Positions 18,821-26,657 of a stretch of 64,000 nucleotides of DNA are shown piece by piece. Under the pieces are notes generated by a model. It was not told where the DNA came from and made no database searches. It was given only the letters and a program-made list of their open reading frames with translations. Source of the DNA: PHAA01 sp964457945 (GTDB taxonomy: Bacteria > Bacillota > Syntrophomonadia > Syntrophomonadales > Syntrophomonadaceae); NCBI GenBank assembly GCA_964457945.1, contig CAYWFX010000008.1, positions 26,416 through 90,415 of the forward strand, in the 5' to 3' direction. Position 1 is the stretch's first letter. Each line of letters begins with the position of its first letter. The translations under genes and the position numbers were made by a program.

Positions 18821-19794
18821 CTCACCCTCGGGTCCATTTTCCTATATATGACATCAGCGAGTAGGTTCATAGTCAGCACTGTAAATGCTACAAATAGAAA
18901 TATTCCCTGGATCAATACATAATCCCTAACTAGAACTGCTTCCTTCATTAAAAGTCCTAGTCCCGGATATTTAAAAACATTCTCTACCAGTATTGCTCCT
19001 CCGAACACCGCGCCCAGGGATAAAAATACCCTGGTTACAATTGGCAGCATGGAATTTTTCAGAGCATGGCGGAATATGATACGTGCCTTGCTCAATCCCT
19101 TAGCGCGGGCAGTTCGCATATAATCCTTGGAAAGCACTGATATCATACTGTTACGTGACAGGAGGTAGAAATCTCCCAACCTGACAATAGATAAGGTCAA
19201 TACCGGTAAAACAGCATGATGGATAATGTCAGCTGCCTTATCAGCCAAGCTATTATAGTTGGCAAATACACTCATACCGCCGGATAACGGAAACAGCTCC
19301 ATTTTTGCAGCAAGAATAAAAAGGAACAATATACCTATTAAAAATGCAGGTATTTCAGATATAGCAATCATGATAGAGTAGAGTAGCTTATCCAACAGCC
19401 CGTTTCGATGCCAGGCTGACCAGCTTCCCAATATCGTACCAATCAGACAGCTTATACCAATAGCTAGAACAACAATGCAAATGGTCCAGAGCATTCTTTT
19501 GCAAAGAATGCTTATAACACTGTCATTATAGTAAATGCTGTAACCGATGTTGCCTGTTGTTAGATTGCTAATATAGTCGGTATACTGTACCAGCAATGGT
19601 TTGTCTAAGCCATAATAAGCTTTATATTTGTCTATTTGCTCCTCAGAGTAGTTTATGCTAATCTGGCCTTCAGATGCCGATAAAAAAGTAAACGGGTCCC
19701 CAGGCATAAGCCTGGGGATGAAAAAGTTCAATGTTATAATGACGAAAAATGTTATGAAATACTCGAAGGTTTTTTTCGGAAATCCTGCCCCCAT
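18817..19794 (-). CDS. Dpp/Nik-type ABC importer permease (DppB/NikB-like)
   Basis: This 325-residue permease has the DppB layout: an N-terminal helix followed by P-R-L-M-P-G-D-P-F, an extracytoplasmic segment with Y-Y-G-L-D-K-P-L-L-V-Q-Y, then a five-helix BPD_transp_1 domain with the loop A-R-A-K-G-L-S-K-A-R. With its partner it forms the membrane channel for the ligand captured by the lipoprotein at 19799-21376. ATG 19794 follows the binding-protein stop by 4 bp; no strong ribosome binding site is visible, which suits coupling. Confidence 0.92.
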   Translation of the reverse strand: MGAGFPKKTFEYFITFFVIITLNFFIPRLMPGDPFTFLSASEGQISINYSEEQIDKYKAYYGLDKPLLVQYTDYISNLTTGNIGYSIYYNDSVISILCKRMLWTICIVVLAIGISCLIGTILGSWSAWHRNGLLDKLLYSIMIAISEIPAFLIGILFLFILAAKMELFPLSGGMSVFANYNSLADKAADIIHHAVLPVLTLSIVRLGDFYLLSRNSMISVLSKDYMRTARAKGLSKARIIFRHALKNSMLPIVTRVFLSLGAVFGGAILVENVFKYPGLGLLMKEAVLVRDYVLIQGIFLFVAFTVLTMNLLADVIYRKMDPRVS

Positions 19795-19798
19795 TAAC

Positions 19799-21376
19799 TT
19801 ACTTCATATCCAGGTAAGACAGCTTATTGTGGGTTACTTCATGATGGTCAAACATATACTTCCAGCCATCGAATTTCCCCGGTTTAAAAACAATGTATCC
19901 GGTGGTATTATAAAGTGGGATTTGAGGAATTTCTTCGGCAATAAGCTCTTGAAGTTTATAGATAAGGTCTTTTCTTTTTACCGAATCCATTTCCAGCACT
20001 TGGAGTTTGCATAGCTCGCTTATCTTCTGATTGCTGAATCCAGGTATTGCATCCGCAGAAGGGCTTTGAGTGGAGGTCTGCTCTTGCCCATAAATTGGCC
20101 TCAATAGGTCTGGATCGCCACCCCATCCGCCATGGCCATTTAAAACAAGCTCATAATCTCGCTTCTTAATGGCGGCATCCCTAGTTTTGGTGTCCGCAGT
20201 TGTAATGCTCAACTCAATTCCAACCTTGGCAAGGTTTATCTTTAAAAGTTCCGCTATTCTTACTTCATCGTTAGAATTACCGGTCAATAGCTTGAAAGAA
20301 AGCTGGTTTCCCTTTAGCAGTTGTTGAGCTTTTTCAACATTTAATTTATAGTTTTTCACATTGGGATTGTAGTAGATATGGCCTACGGGCAAATATCCAG
20401 CACTTCCAGGTACAGCTGCATTCCTGGCTACCTTTTCCACGAGCTCATTTTTATCTATTGCGTAGGCAAAAGCCTGGCGAATTTCCTTTTCCTTCAATTC
20501 CGGCCGTTTTTCCAGGTTGAATATCAGGCGGTAACCCCAAAATGCTGGATTCTTAATGATTTTATATTCCTTATTGTTTTCATATCTCGAAAGAATGTCC
20601 GGAGTAATCCCGGTTAGATCAATTTCTCCCTTGTCAAAGGCGAGTACGGTGTCACTAACAGGAACAAACTGTAAGGTATTGACGTTAGGCTTCGGTCCCC
20701 AGAAGTCCTGAAATGCTACATATTTATAGGCACCCTGATCCTTGCTGTAATCCTTAAGCACAAAGGGTCCTGTCCCTATTACTGCTTCCGGCGTATTGAA
20801 CTTTAGGGGATCATCTACCTTCTCCCAAATATGCTTGGGAATAATCCTGGTGTTGCCTATTTTCCCCAGAATAATTGCCAGAGGTTTCTCTACCTTGATA
20901 AGTACCGTTTTTGAATCCACCGCTTCCACCGACTGTATAAAGTTTTTACCGTCTACTGTCAGGTCATTAGATACAGGAGGATGTTTAGCAAAATACTCGA
21001 AGGAGAATTTTACATCCTCCGCGGTCATTGGCTTTCCGTCATGCCATTTCACATTGTCTTGGAGAGTAAATCTATATTCCAGCCCATCCTTGGAAATTTC
21101 CCATTTTGATGCCAGCCACGGGATATAGTCTTTTTCTCCTCTTTCCAGTAAACTGTCGAATATTAAAGTCATTTTGAATACCCCTGGACCTCTGGAATAG
21201 TGACTGAATGGGGTTGGATATCCCCAGTCTCCTCCCTCCAGATTAATAACTACGGGGCTGTTGGCATTGACTTCCTTTTTCGCTGCCTTTTCAGAATTGC
21301 TGCATCCTACAATCCCGGTCAGGGTAACAAGTACCATCACTATCAAAGAGGCAATCTTTAAAATTCTCCTAAACAT
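19799..21376 (-). CDS. Family 5 extracellular solute-binding lipoprotein (DppA/NikA-like)
   Basis: This 525-residue protein has a lipoprotein signal (hydrophobic residues 8-23, lipobox G-I-V-G-C). The SBP_bac_5 fold follows, with motifs such as L-A-S-K-W-E-I-S-K-D-G-L-E-Y-R-F-T-L and V-K-W-H-D-G-K-P-M-T-A-E-D-V. These proteins capture peptides, nickel complexes or other small ligands at the cell surface for the ABC importer. The ligand cannot be decided from sequence. The neighbours (FmdE and a methyltransferase) point away from plain peptide uptake and toward a metal complex or metabolite, but this is inference. It starts at ATG 21376 behind AGGAGA. Confidence 0.92.
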   Translation of the reverse strand: MFRRILKIASLIVMVLVTLTGIVGCSNSEKAAKKEVNANSPVVINLEGGDWGYPTPFSHYSRGPGVFKMTLIFDSLLERGEKDYIPWLASKWEISKDGLEYRFTLQDNVKWHDGKPMTAEDVKFSFEYFAKHPPVSNDLTVDGKNFIQSVEAVDSKTVLIKVEKPLAIILGKIGNTRIIPKHIWEKVDDPLKFNTPEAVIGTGPFVLKDYSKDQGAYKYVAFQDFWGPKPNVNTLQFVPVSDTVLAFDKGEIDLTGITPDILSRYENNKEYKIIKNPAFWGYRLIFNLEKRPELKEKEIRQAFAYAIDKNELVEKVARNAAVPGSAGYLPVGHIYYNPNVKNYKLNVEKAQQLLKGNQLSFKLLTGNSNDEVRIAELLKINLAKVGIELSITTADTKTRDAAIKKRDYELVLNGHGGWGGDPDLLRPIYGQEQTSTQSPSADAIPGFSNQKISELCKLQVLEMDSVKRKDLIYKLQELIAEEIPQIPLYNTTGYIVFKPGKFDGWKYMFDHHEVTHNKLSYLDMK

Positions 21377-21395
21377 AGGTTAGTCTCCTGTCTCT

Positions 21396-22217
21396 CTAAA
21401 TTTTCCAATACATCCATGCTATTTTCGCATTAGTTTTTTCTTTGATCATGCCGTCTTCGGCTATATGATTAAGATAATCCACCATGGAAGCCCTTTGCTC
21501 AGGACTTAAAGGCTGGGTCATTTCAAAATGGGAGCTATACATTTCTACAGTTTTGTCCAGAGTATAAGTATTTTCCCATTCTGTATCAAAAGGGCTAATT
21601 TCGGGATAAAAGCCCATCAGTCGTAATATATTGAAACTGCAGTAGATTGTCTTACTGAAATCCCTTTTCGCATCTTGCCAGTTGATAAGGTTACCTAAAT
21701 AATCTTTGACAGAATCTGTCCGCTTAACAAAGGTACTTAAAAAACAGTAGCTTTTGCTGGCATTTACCATTTTCTCGAGGGTGTTTTTGCTGTTTATGGC
21801 CGGACTCATAGAAGCAAATACCAGGTCAAAATTTTTTTCCCAAGCCAAAGTTTTAAGATCAGCCTCTTCCCAGTCCAAGGTCTCAAACGATACATTGGCA
21901 AGGCATTCTTTGGCGGCATTTTCTTTGGCAAAGCTAATCATTCTGGGAGAAATATCAATACCGGTAATACTTTTGGCATGTTTGCCAAACTCAATAGAAT
22001 ACTTTCCCGGCCCACAGCCTATATCCAAAACATTGCTATCATTGGTTAACATTCCTCTGGAAATGAATAATGCCATAATATCATGTAAACGCTGGTCGCC
22101 CTTGCCCTGGTATAATCTTTGATTAAATTCCTCCGCTCTACTGTCCCAATAGATTTGACTTGCGGACTTATCGATCTTTTTCCTGCTCCATAATTCTTCG
22201 AAATGGTTCATATCCAT
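21396..22217 (-). CDS. Class I SAM-dependent methyltransferase in the FmdE/importer operon
   Basis: This 273-residue protein contains the SAM-binding motif V-L-D-I-G-C-G-P-G-K-Y (about residues 62-72), the acidic residue after strand 2 (I-T-G-I-D-I-S) and a motif near F-D-L-V-F-A-S-M-S-P. The C-terminal 120 residues have no motif I can name and probably bind the acceptor. It lies 3 bp after fmdE and 19 bp before the binding-protein gene, so it is part of the operon. It may modify the ligand that the importer brings in, or a metallophore. The acceptor is unknown. Confidence 0.85.
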   Translation of the reverse strand: MDMNHFEELWSRKKIDKSASQIYWDSRAEEFNQRLYQGKGDQRLHDIMALFISRGMLTNDSNVLDIGCGPGKYSIEFGKHAKSITGIDISPRMISFAKENAAKECLANVSFETLDWEEADLKTLAWEKNFDLVFASMSPAINSKNTLEKMVNASKSYCFLSTFVKRTDSVKDYLGNLINWQDAKRDFSKTIYCSFNILRLMGFYPEISPFDTEWENTYTLDKTVEMYSSHFEMTQPLSPEQRASMVDYLNHIAEDGMIKEKTNAKIAWMYWKI

Positions 22218-22220
22218 CGC

Positions 22221-22745
22221 TTACCAGCCCCTGGAATAGTCATGGAAGCAGTCAAGACATAGTTTTTTACCGTCATTGATTCTTATTTTGTGTTCCGGTG
22301 CTCCTTCACCACAAATTTCACAGACGATAGTAGTAAATATTCTTGCTTTTTCAGGCAGTTCAAGGCTGGTTTTTTTGAAATCGAATACTTCATCAGCGGG
22401 CGAGTTTAGTATATATGCCTGACGCTCTTCCCGTCCCATGTCGCCTTGGAGCGGTTTTGTAATCATGCGCAGACTCTCCCCGTTAGAGCGGTTGAAAAAG
22501 CTGAAAGCCATTTTCCCGGTACCTTTATATAGAAGGTTTCCTTTTCCAAAGCTACAGCCTGTAATGACTTGTATTGCATCTACACCGCAGGCGTCGTTTT
22601 CAGTGACACAAACAATTTCCTCATCAGGCGAAAAATTTACCCCCATCTTTTCCATTGCTGCTTCACAGGCCTTGAAACCAATGGCTAGACCCGGACACTC
22701 ATGTCCGTGAAATGCTACTGCTTTGTCCCATAATTCTTTATCCAT
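22221..22745 (-). CDS. FmdE family protein with C-terminal zinc ribbon
   Basis: This 174-residue protein begins with the FmdE signature F-H-G-H-E-C-P-G-L-A-I-G (about residues 12-23). It continues with E-N-D-A-C-G-V-D-A-I-Q and G-C-S-F-G-K-G-N-L, and ends in a zinc-ribbon C-x2-C...C-x2-C (C-E-I-C and C-L-D-C). FmdE was named from molybdenum formylmethanofuran dehydrogenase operons. Its conserved Cys and His suggest metal or Fe-S binding; its reaction is not established. It heads the importer operon. ATG 22745 is chosen because AAGGAGG lies 5 nt upstream, rather than an upstream ATG at 22808 inside the leader hairpin. Confidence 0.9.
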   Translation of the reverse strand: MDKELWDKAVAFHGHECPGLAIGFKACEAAMEKMGVNFSPDEEIVCVTENDACGVDAIQVITGCSFGKGNLLYKGTGKMAFSFFNRSNGESLRMITKPLQGDMGREERQAYILNSPADEVFDFKKTSLELPEKARIFTTIVCEICGEGAPEHKIRINDGKKLCLDCFHDYSRGW

Positions 22746-22911
22746 TTCATCCTCCTTACGAAAATAAAAAAACCACAAAAAGAGCCGTTTCGTACAGCAC
22801 CCCTTCATGGTTTAGCTTTTCGAGTTTATTTATGATATTGACAACTAAATAAATTAATGAAATTCAAAGCCTTCATGGCTTTATTATCCAAAAATAGAAT
22901 ATCATATTATA
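22746..22911 (-). promoter_or_regulatory. Structured leader of the fmdE-importer operon
   Basis: Reading the minus strand, a TATAAT box lies at 22911-22906 (its -35 is weak). A hairpin AAAGCC-ATGAA-GGCTTT follows (about 22867-22883), then an AT-rich stretch, then the terminator hairpin at 22771-22812, and finally AAGGAGG at 22757-22751. The leader would be about 155 nt. The motif CCATGAAGG occurs twice, once in each hairpin. I could not match it to a riboswitch class I know, including the molybdenum-cofactor motif that is often found upstream of related genes. Confidence 0.45.
22766..22812 (-). terminator. Terminator hairpin (attenuator candidate) directly before fmdE
   Basis: On the minus strand AACCA pairs with TGGTT around an inner GCTG/CGGC helix, and seven T follow. 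The T-run ends only about 9 bp before the fmdE Shine-Dalgarno sequence. No promoter fits between them, so fmdE transcripts must pass through this hairpin. It could also end read-through from the upstream membrane-protein gene. Confidence 0.55.
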
Positions 22912-22931
22912 AAAGACAAATCAATTTTCAC

Positions 22932-23669
22932 TTATCTGTTAAGAGATTTCATCTGCTGGTAAAGTTTGTCGGTTTCTGATGGTTCAGAAAAATTTATGAG
23001 TACCGGATTGGAATGGTCCTTTAGGGTTATGATAAGTACCGGCCCATGAGCCGAGCGCAGGAAAAGCCTGGCACTACCCATTCCCTCCACCATAAAATGC
23101 CCTTTGAGGATTGGCCCCATACCAAGACCATTGGTTTTCATGCCTACCGGCGGTAATTCTGTTTGCAGACGGATGTCATCAATTTCTGAGTAGTTGATGT
23201 TGAAACCGTAAGCCCCGGTGATTTTAAGTTGACTCGCTTCCAGGTTGAACTGTGTCGGCAGGGCATTCCAAGTAACCACCCCAGCGACTGCAATTGTGAT
23301 AATAGCTCCGGCCCACAGGCCGATTTTTTGGGTTCGGGCTGACTGAGGGGCAGCCATCGAAGTCGGAGGATTAAAACGCTGCGCTCGGATTAACATAACA
23401 ATAATAATCACCACAAACAATGCCCAGGATATATCTTCTCCCCATATGAAGCCAGCTTTTTTGCTCAGGTATCCAGCCAGAATAATTCCTGCTAAAAAAT
23501 ACAGATAATTGCCCATAAAGGCCCCTACACCTTTTTCCGACATGTATTTTTGTTCAGCGGGGGAAGCGGTATTATAACCGGCGATCATACCTTCGCCGCC
23601 CAGATATTTGATCACAGTCGCCAGTCCCGCCAACAGAAAAACAATAAATAGAGTAATATATATATCCAC
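22932..23669 (-). CDS. DUF3784 membrane protein with a C-terminal PH-like domain
   Basis: This 245-residue protein starts with a membrane helix and the DUF3784 hallmark G-Y-N-T-A-S (about residues 31-36), followed by further helices up to about residue 150. The C-terminal 95 residues are soluble and alternate in a beta-rich pattern (Y-S-E-I-D-D-I-R-L, G-S-A-R-L-F-L) like the bacterial pleckstrin-homology domains often joined to such membrane proteins. Function is unknown. GTG 23669 is preferred because AGAGGTG lies 8 nt upstream. It is followed on the same strand by the FmdE operon. Confidence 0.75.
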   Translation of the reverse strand: MDIYITLFIVFLLAGLATVIKYLGGEGMIAGYNTASPAEQKYMSEKGVGAFMGNYLYFLAGIILAGYLSKKAGFIWGEDISWALFVVIIIVMLIRAQRFNPPTSMAAPQSARTQKIGLWAGAIITIAVAGVVTWNALPTQFNLEASQLKITGAYGFNINYSEIDDIRLQTELPPVGMKTNGLGMGPILKGHFMVEGMGSARLFLRSAHGPVLIITLKDHSNPVLINFSEPSETDKLYQQMKSLNR

Positions 23670-23776
23670 CAGAAACACCTCTAGCTATTAAAAATCAACT
23701 TTCACACTTGAATAAGTATAAGCATCATGATTGCCAGCTTGGCAATACTACTATTATTTCAATTGCAAAAGGCTGG

Positions 23777-24211
23777 TTATTTTAATTTAGGTGAAGCGCT
23801 AAATAATCCCGATACCAGCATTTTCCCGTCTTGTTCTGAAAACACAACAGTGAATTGAACGGGGTTCTTTTCCAAAGAAAATGTTACATTATAGAATGCC
23901 CGGGTATATTGTTGGGCTTTATCGGTTCCGGTAAATATTGATGATTGGTATTCACCCAGATTTGTTTTAACCTTGGAGGCAAAATCCTTGAATTTATCCT
24001 CATTCATGGCTTGTTTCATGGGCCCATCGAAGTCTTCAGAGAATTTGCCATAATTGCCTGCATTAACAGCTGTCATCATCTTTTGAAATTCTGGATCCGA
24101 ATATTTACTTACCACATTGGGGTCAGGTTTTTCTGTTTTCTGACAGCTTGCCATTAAAGTACCAACTAGCAGAATTAAAACCACTATAACTATTTTATTT
24201 GTCTTCCTCAC
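23777..24211 (-). CDS. DUF3887-like lipoprotein
   Basis: This 144-residue protein has a lipoprotein signal (I-V-I-V-V-L-I-L-L-V then lipobox L-M-A-S-C). A small alpha/beta domain follows, with F-Q-K-M-M-T-A-V-N-A-G-N-Y and the late strand pair V-Q-F-T-V-V-F. The layout fits DUF3887, a small extracytoplasmic domain of unknown function. It starts at GTG 24211 behind GAGGAGG and overlaps the end of the CPBP protease gene by 17 bp, so it is probably co-translated with it. Confidence 0.72.
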   Translation of the reverse strand: MRKTNKIVIVVLILLVGTLMASCQKTEKPDPNVVSKYSDPEFQKMMTAVNAGNYGKFSEDFDGPMKQAMNEDKFKDFASKVKTNLGEYQSSIFTGTDKAQQYTRAFYNVTFSLEKNPVQFTVVFSEQDGKMLVSGLFSASPKLK

Positions 24212-25352
24212 CCAGATTTACCTCCTCTGCTTTTTCAATTAACTCCCGGGGTGGATTTGGCATGAAACCATCCGCTGGTTCTTGCTCCCACTTTCCATAC
24301 CATAATATTATGAATGCAAAAATACTTGTGAATATTATACCATATATTCCCATGCCAAAGGAGAGCAGAATATCATTAGGCATGCAGAGATAATACATAG
24401 CTGATGGAAGAACGGTATTGGTAATCAGGTGCAAAAGAGCGGCTATCCATACGCTTCCAGTCTTGAAAACCGCATAACTGAATATAATTCCAGTGGTAAT
24501 ACAGAACAGTACCATGGTTATGATGCCAGCCACAGGATGACCGGGATAATTATACCCTGAGGCGATAACTGGGGCATGCCATAATCCCCAGATCACACCG
24601 ATCAGGAGCACCCCTTTTTTTATCCCCCAAAGTGGGATAAGTCTATCCTGAAGATAAACCCTCCACCCGAATTCCTCGCCAAAGAAATAGACCCAGGTGG
24701 TGCTTATACCGTTTATTATTCCTGCCAATAGCATAGTTGAAAAAGTTGCGATGTCAGCTGTAAGTGCCGGGTTATTCAGATTGAATAAATAATTCAATAG
24801 AACATTCCCAATTAATAATAATGAATAGAGCAGCGGGATAATTAGATAATTAATCTTGTGATGACCCCAAGACAGCTTCAAGGTCTTTAACTGTTCACGG
24901 GGGGATTTTTTAATATTTAGGATAATCAGCAGTATCAATCCCAGCATGCCCAGAATAGCTGGGATAATCTGCGACAAACCTACTTCCACACTGGAGCCAT
25001 AGGCGGGATTGTTGGAAGGCATGGTAATTGAGTGATCAATAAATAGGAAGACTAGGGAGAATAAAAAAAAGAGCATAAAATACCCGAGGAACCATTTATT
25101 CGCATGGGCTAATCTTTCATCTTTGAATATGAACATGCTAATTATTGCGGATGCTGCAGGCAATAACATCTGCGTTCCCAAAAGAATGCCCCACCTGCTG
25201 CCAGCTGTCCCTGAAGCAATAGGTCCATAAACAGCCATCCCGATAAAATTCATAGTATAAGTAAGAACAAATGTGATTGCCAGGAACACAAATACCTGCT
25301 TTTTAAAGGACTCTAATTCAACTTGCCTATCGGAGTCGATTAAGTTATGCAT
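24195..25352 (-). CDS. CPBP-family intramembrane metalloprotease
   Basis: This 385-residue polytopic membrane protein carries the CPBP (ABI/CAAX) motifs: E-E-F-G-W-R (the EExxxR motif) near residue 225, W-H-A-P-V after it, and a later conserved His (L-L-H-L-I-T-N). Family members cleave membrane peptides or confer bacteriocin immunity. It has about nine hydrophobic segments, somewhat long for the family, with extra N-terminal helices. ATG 25352 has GGGAGG at good spacing. It lies 109 bp downstream of sdpI on the same strand. Confidence 0.88.
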   Translation of the reverse strand: MHNLIDSDRQVELESFKKQVFVFLAITFVLTYTMNFIGMAVYGPIASGTAGSRWGILLGTQMLLPAASAIISMFIFKDERLAHANKWFLGYFMLFFLFSLVFLFIDHSITMPSNNPAYGSSVEVGLSQIIPAILGMLGLILLIILNIKKSPREQLKTLKLSWGHHKINYLIIPLLYSLLLIGNVLLNYLFNLNNPALTADIATFSTMLLAGIINGISTTWVYFFGEEFGWRVYLQDRLIPLWGIKKGVLLIGVIWGLWHAPVIASGYNYPGHPVAGIITMVLFCITTGIIFSYAVFKTGSVWIAALLHLITNTVLPSAMYYLCMPNDILLSFGMGIYGIIFTSIFAFIILWYGKWEQEPADGFMPNPPRELIEKAEEVNLGEEDK

Positions 25353-25461
25353 TGAAAAGCCTCCCTCATTAATGCACTTGGTATGGCAATGGCATTACGC
25401 GGTTAGTATTCCAGTCGACCATGATTCTTTCTCGTAACAACTAGGGTTAATCAGATTTACA

Positions 25462-26109
25462 TTAAGCTTTCTTCCTGTAGCTTAAATACGAGTAGATCAT
25501 AGGCTCAAATGATGCTATCAGAATTAAGATGAAATATATGGCAGCACTTATAGTTCCGGGTATAAACGCCAGCACAACAAGTGCTAACCCAGTTGCAAAC
25601 CATACATATCCGCCATGCCGGTGAGATCTTAACCAGACCGACTCATTGGCTATAGTCCAGGGAGTCTTAATTCCTACAAAATAATTATGCTTCAACTTGG
25701 GTAGAAGATTACCAATAACAATGAACATGATTCCAACCATCAGCTTAATAACCATATCAACCCTGATAAAATCTGCCCCCAGGCTTATGCTCAGTGTGAT
25801 AAACTGGATGACTGCGAAAAATAGCAGCATGAAAATTTTTATAAACTGATATTGAGATTTGAACTTATCATAGTTTTCCCTTTTGGGATCGAACTTTGGT
25901 AGTATGCCCATGAAGAACACAATCATCAATCCAATAACAGGTGCGGCAAAGGCGTAAGGAAACTTGGGGTAATAGGCGTCAATCTGCCCGTTAACATTCC
26001 AGTGCATCGGAATTAAATCCGGAAGCCGGTTAAATACAACCACGGTTATCAGCAAGGGAATAATTGCTATGACCAGCATTATTCGCATCATGCTTTTTTC
26101 ATTTTTCAT
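25462..26109 (-). CDS. sdpI: SdpI family immunity/membrane protein
   Basis: This 215-residue protein has the DUF1648 start (L-P-D-L-I-P-M-H-W-N-V-N-G) after the first helix. Five further helices follow, together with the SdpI signature K-T-P-W-T-I-A-N-E-S-V-W near residue 150. In Bacillus SdpI protects against the SdpC toxin and sequesters the SdpR repressor at the membrane. Here the repressor gene overlaps its start by 11 bp, the same order as in Bacillus. No SdpC-like toxin gene is seen nearby, so it may be orphan immunity. Confidence 0.9.
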   Translation of the reverse strand: MKNEKSMMRIMLVIAIIPLLITVVVFNRLPDLIPMHWNVNGQIDAYYPKFPYAFAAPVIGLMIVFFMGILPKFDPKRENYDKFKSQYQFIKIFMLLFFAVIQFITLSISLGADFIRVDMVIKLMVGIMFIVIGNLLPKLKHNYFVGIKTPWTIANESVWLRSHRHGGYVWFATGLALVVLAFIPGTISAAIYFILILIASFEPMIYSYLSYRKKA

Positions 26110-26377
26110 TATCTTCTGCTCCTTTCAGTTCCATGAACCAGGTCATTATTTCTTCAATAACCGAGGTGTTCAGCTCATAAATAATGTATTTGCCTTCTCT
26201 ACGATCGGAGATCAATCCTGCTTCTTTTAGTACCGACAAATGATGTGATACGGTAGCCTGCGTCATCGAAAACTTGGCGGCAATATCTCCTGCTGACATA
26301 TCGCCTCCCTTTAATAGGTTCAATATTTCTCTGCGGGTCTTGTCTGACAGGGCTTTAAAGGATTCCTGAAAGCCCAT
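26099..26377 (-). CDS. sdpR: SdpR-like ArsR-family repressor
   Basis: This 92-residue winged-helix protein has the SdpR opening F-K-A-L-S-D-K-T-R-R-E-I-L, the recognition helix M-T-Q-A-T-V-S-H-H-L and wing residues G-K-Y-I-I-Y-E-L. It probably represses its own operon and is relieved when SdpI holds it at the membrane, as in Bacillus. ATG 26377 was chosen over an upstream in-frame ATG at 26452. The longer version adds a hydrophobic stretch foreign to the family, and the promoter and operator lie inside it. Confidence 0.88.
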   Translation of the reverse strand: MGFQESFKALSDKTRREILNLLKGGDMSAGDIAAKFSMTQATVSHHLSVLKEAGLISDRREGKYIIYELNTSVIEEIMTWFMELKGAEDNEK

Positions 26378-26395
26378 TTCTTCACCACACTTTAC

Positions 26396-26415
26396 ATTTA
26401 GATAATTATCTAAAT
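26396..26415. promoter_or_regulatory. 20-bp perfect palindrome, probable SdpR operator
   Basis: ATTTAGATAATTATCTAAAT is identical to its reverse complement. It lies just downstream of the sdpR -10 box, over the expected transcription start. ArsR-family repressors bind such AT-rich 12-2-12-like palindromes. A related half (ATATCTAAAT) recurs at 26461-26470. Confidence 0.65.
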
Positions 26416-26417
26416 AA

Positions 26418-26446
26418 ATTATAATGCTCGCAAAAATAAATGGCAA
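26418..26446 (-). promoter_or_regulatory. sdpRI promoter
   Basis: On the minus strand a -35 TTGCCA (26446-26441) and a consensus -10 TATAAT (26423-26418) are separated by exactly 17 bp. It overlaps the stem-loop at 26442-26479 and sits directly upstream of the palindromic operator. Confidence 0.7.
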
Positions 26447-26479
26447 GAACATTTTGATAAATATCTAAATGTTCTTGCC
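26442..26479. repeat. 13-bp inverted repeat over the sdpRI promoter
   Basis: GGCAAGAACATTT (26442-26454) and AAATGTTCTTGCC (26467-26479) form a perfect inverted repeat. The 12-nt loop contains ATAAATATCT, close to the core of the nearby palindrome. It spans the -35 region of sdpR and may be a second operator site. Confidence 0.55.
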
Positions 26480-26517
26480 CGATAGGTGATATTAGACTGG
26501 TGGGAGCGAAGTTCTAG

Positions 26518-26546
26518 TTACCAATAAATAATTATAAAGGTATAAT
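26518..26546 (+). promoter_or_regulatory. Promoter of the acetyltransferase gene
   Basis: TTACCA (26518-26523) and TATAAT (26541-26546) are spaced by 17 bp, leaving a leader of about 105 nt before the ATG at 26658. Confidence 0.55.
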
Positions 26547-26657
26547 ATAGAAAATAAGGTGTAAAGTTAACGATATTAATTATTGTTTATAGGAGTATAG
26601 CCCAAGGACCATAAACATCTATGCAATAGTTTAATAAAAAGATTGGAGGCGAACGCC

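Noticed and set aside
22746..22911. Molybdenum-cofactor or cobalamin riboswitch
   Set aside because: The conserved boxes of those classes, as I know them, are not visible, so only an unassigned attenuator is claimed.
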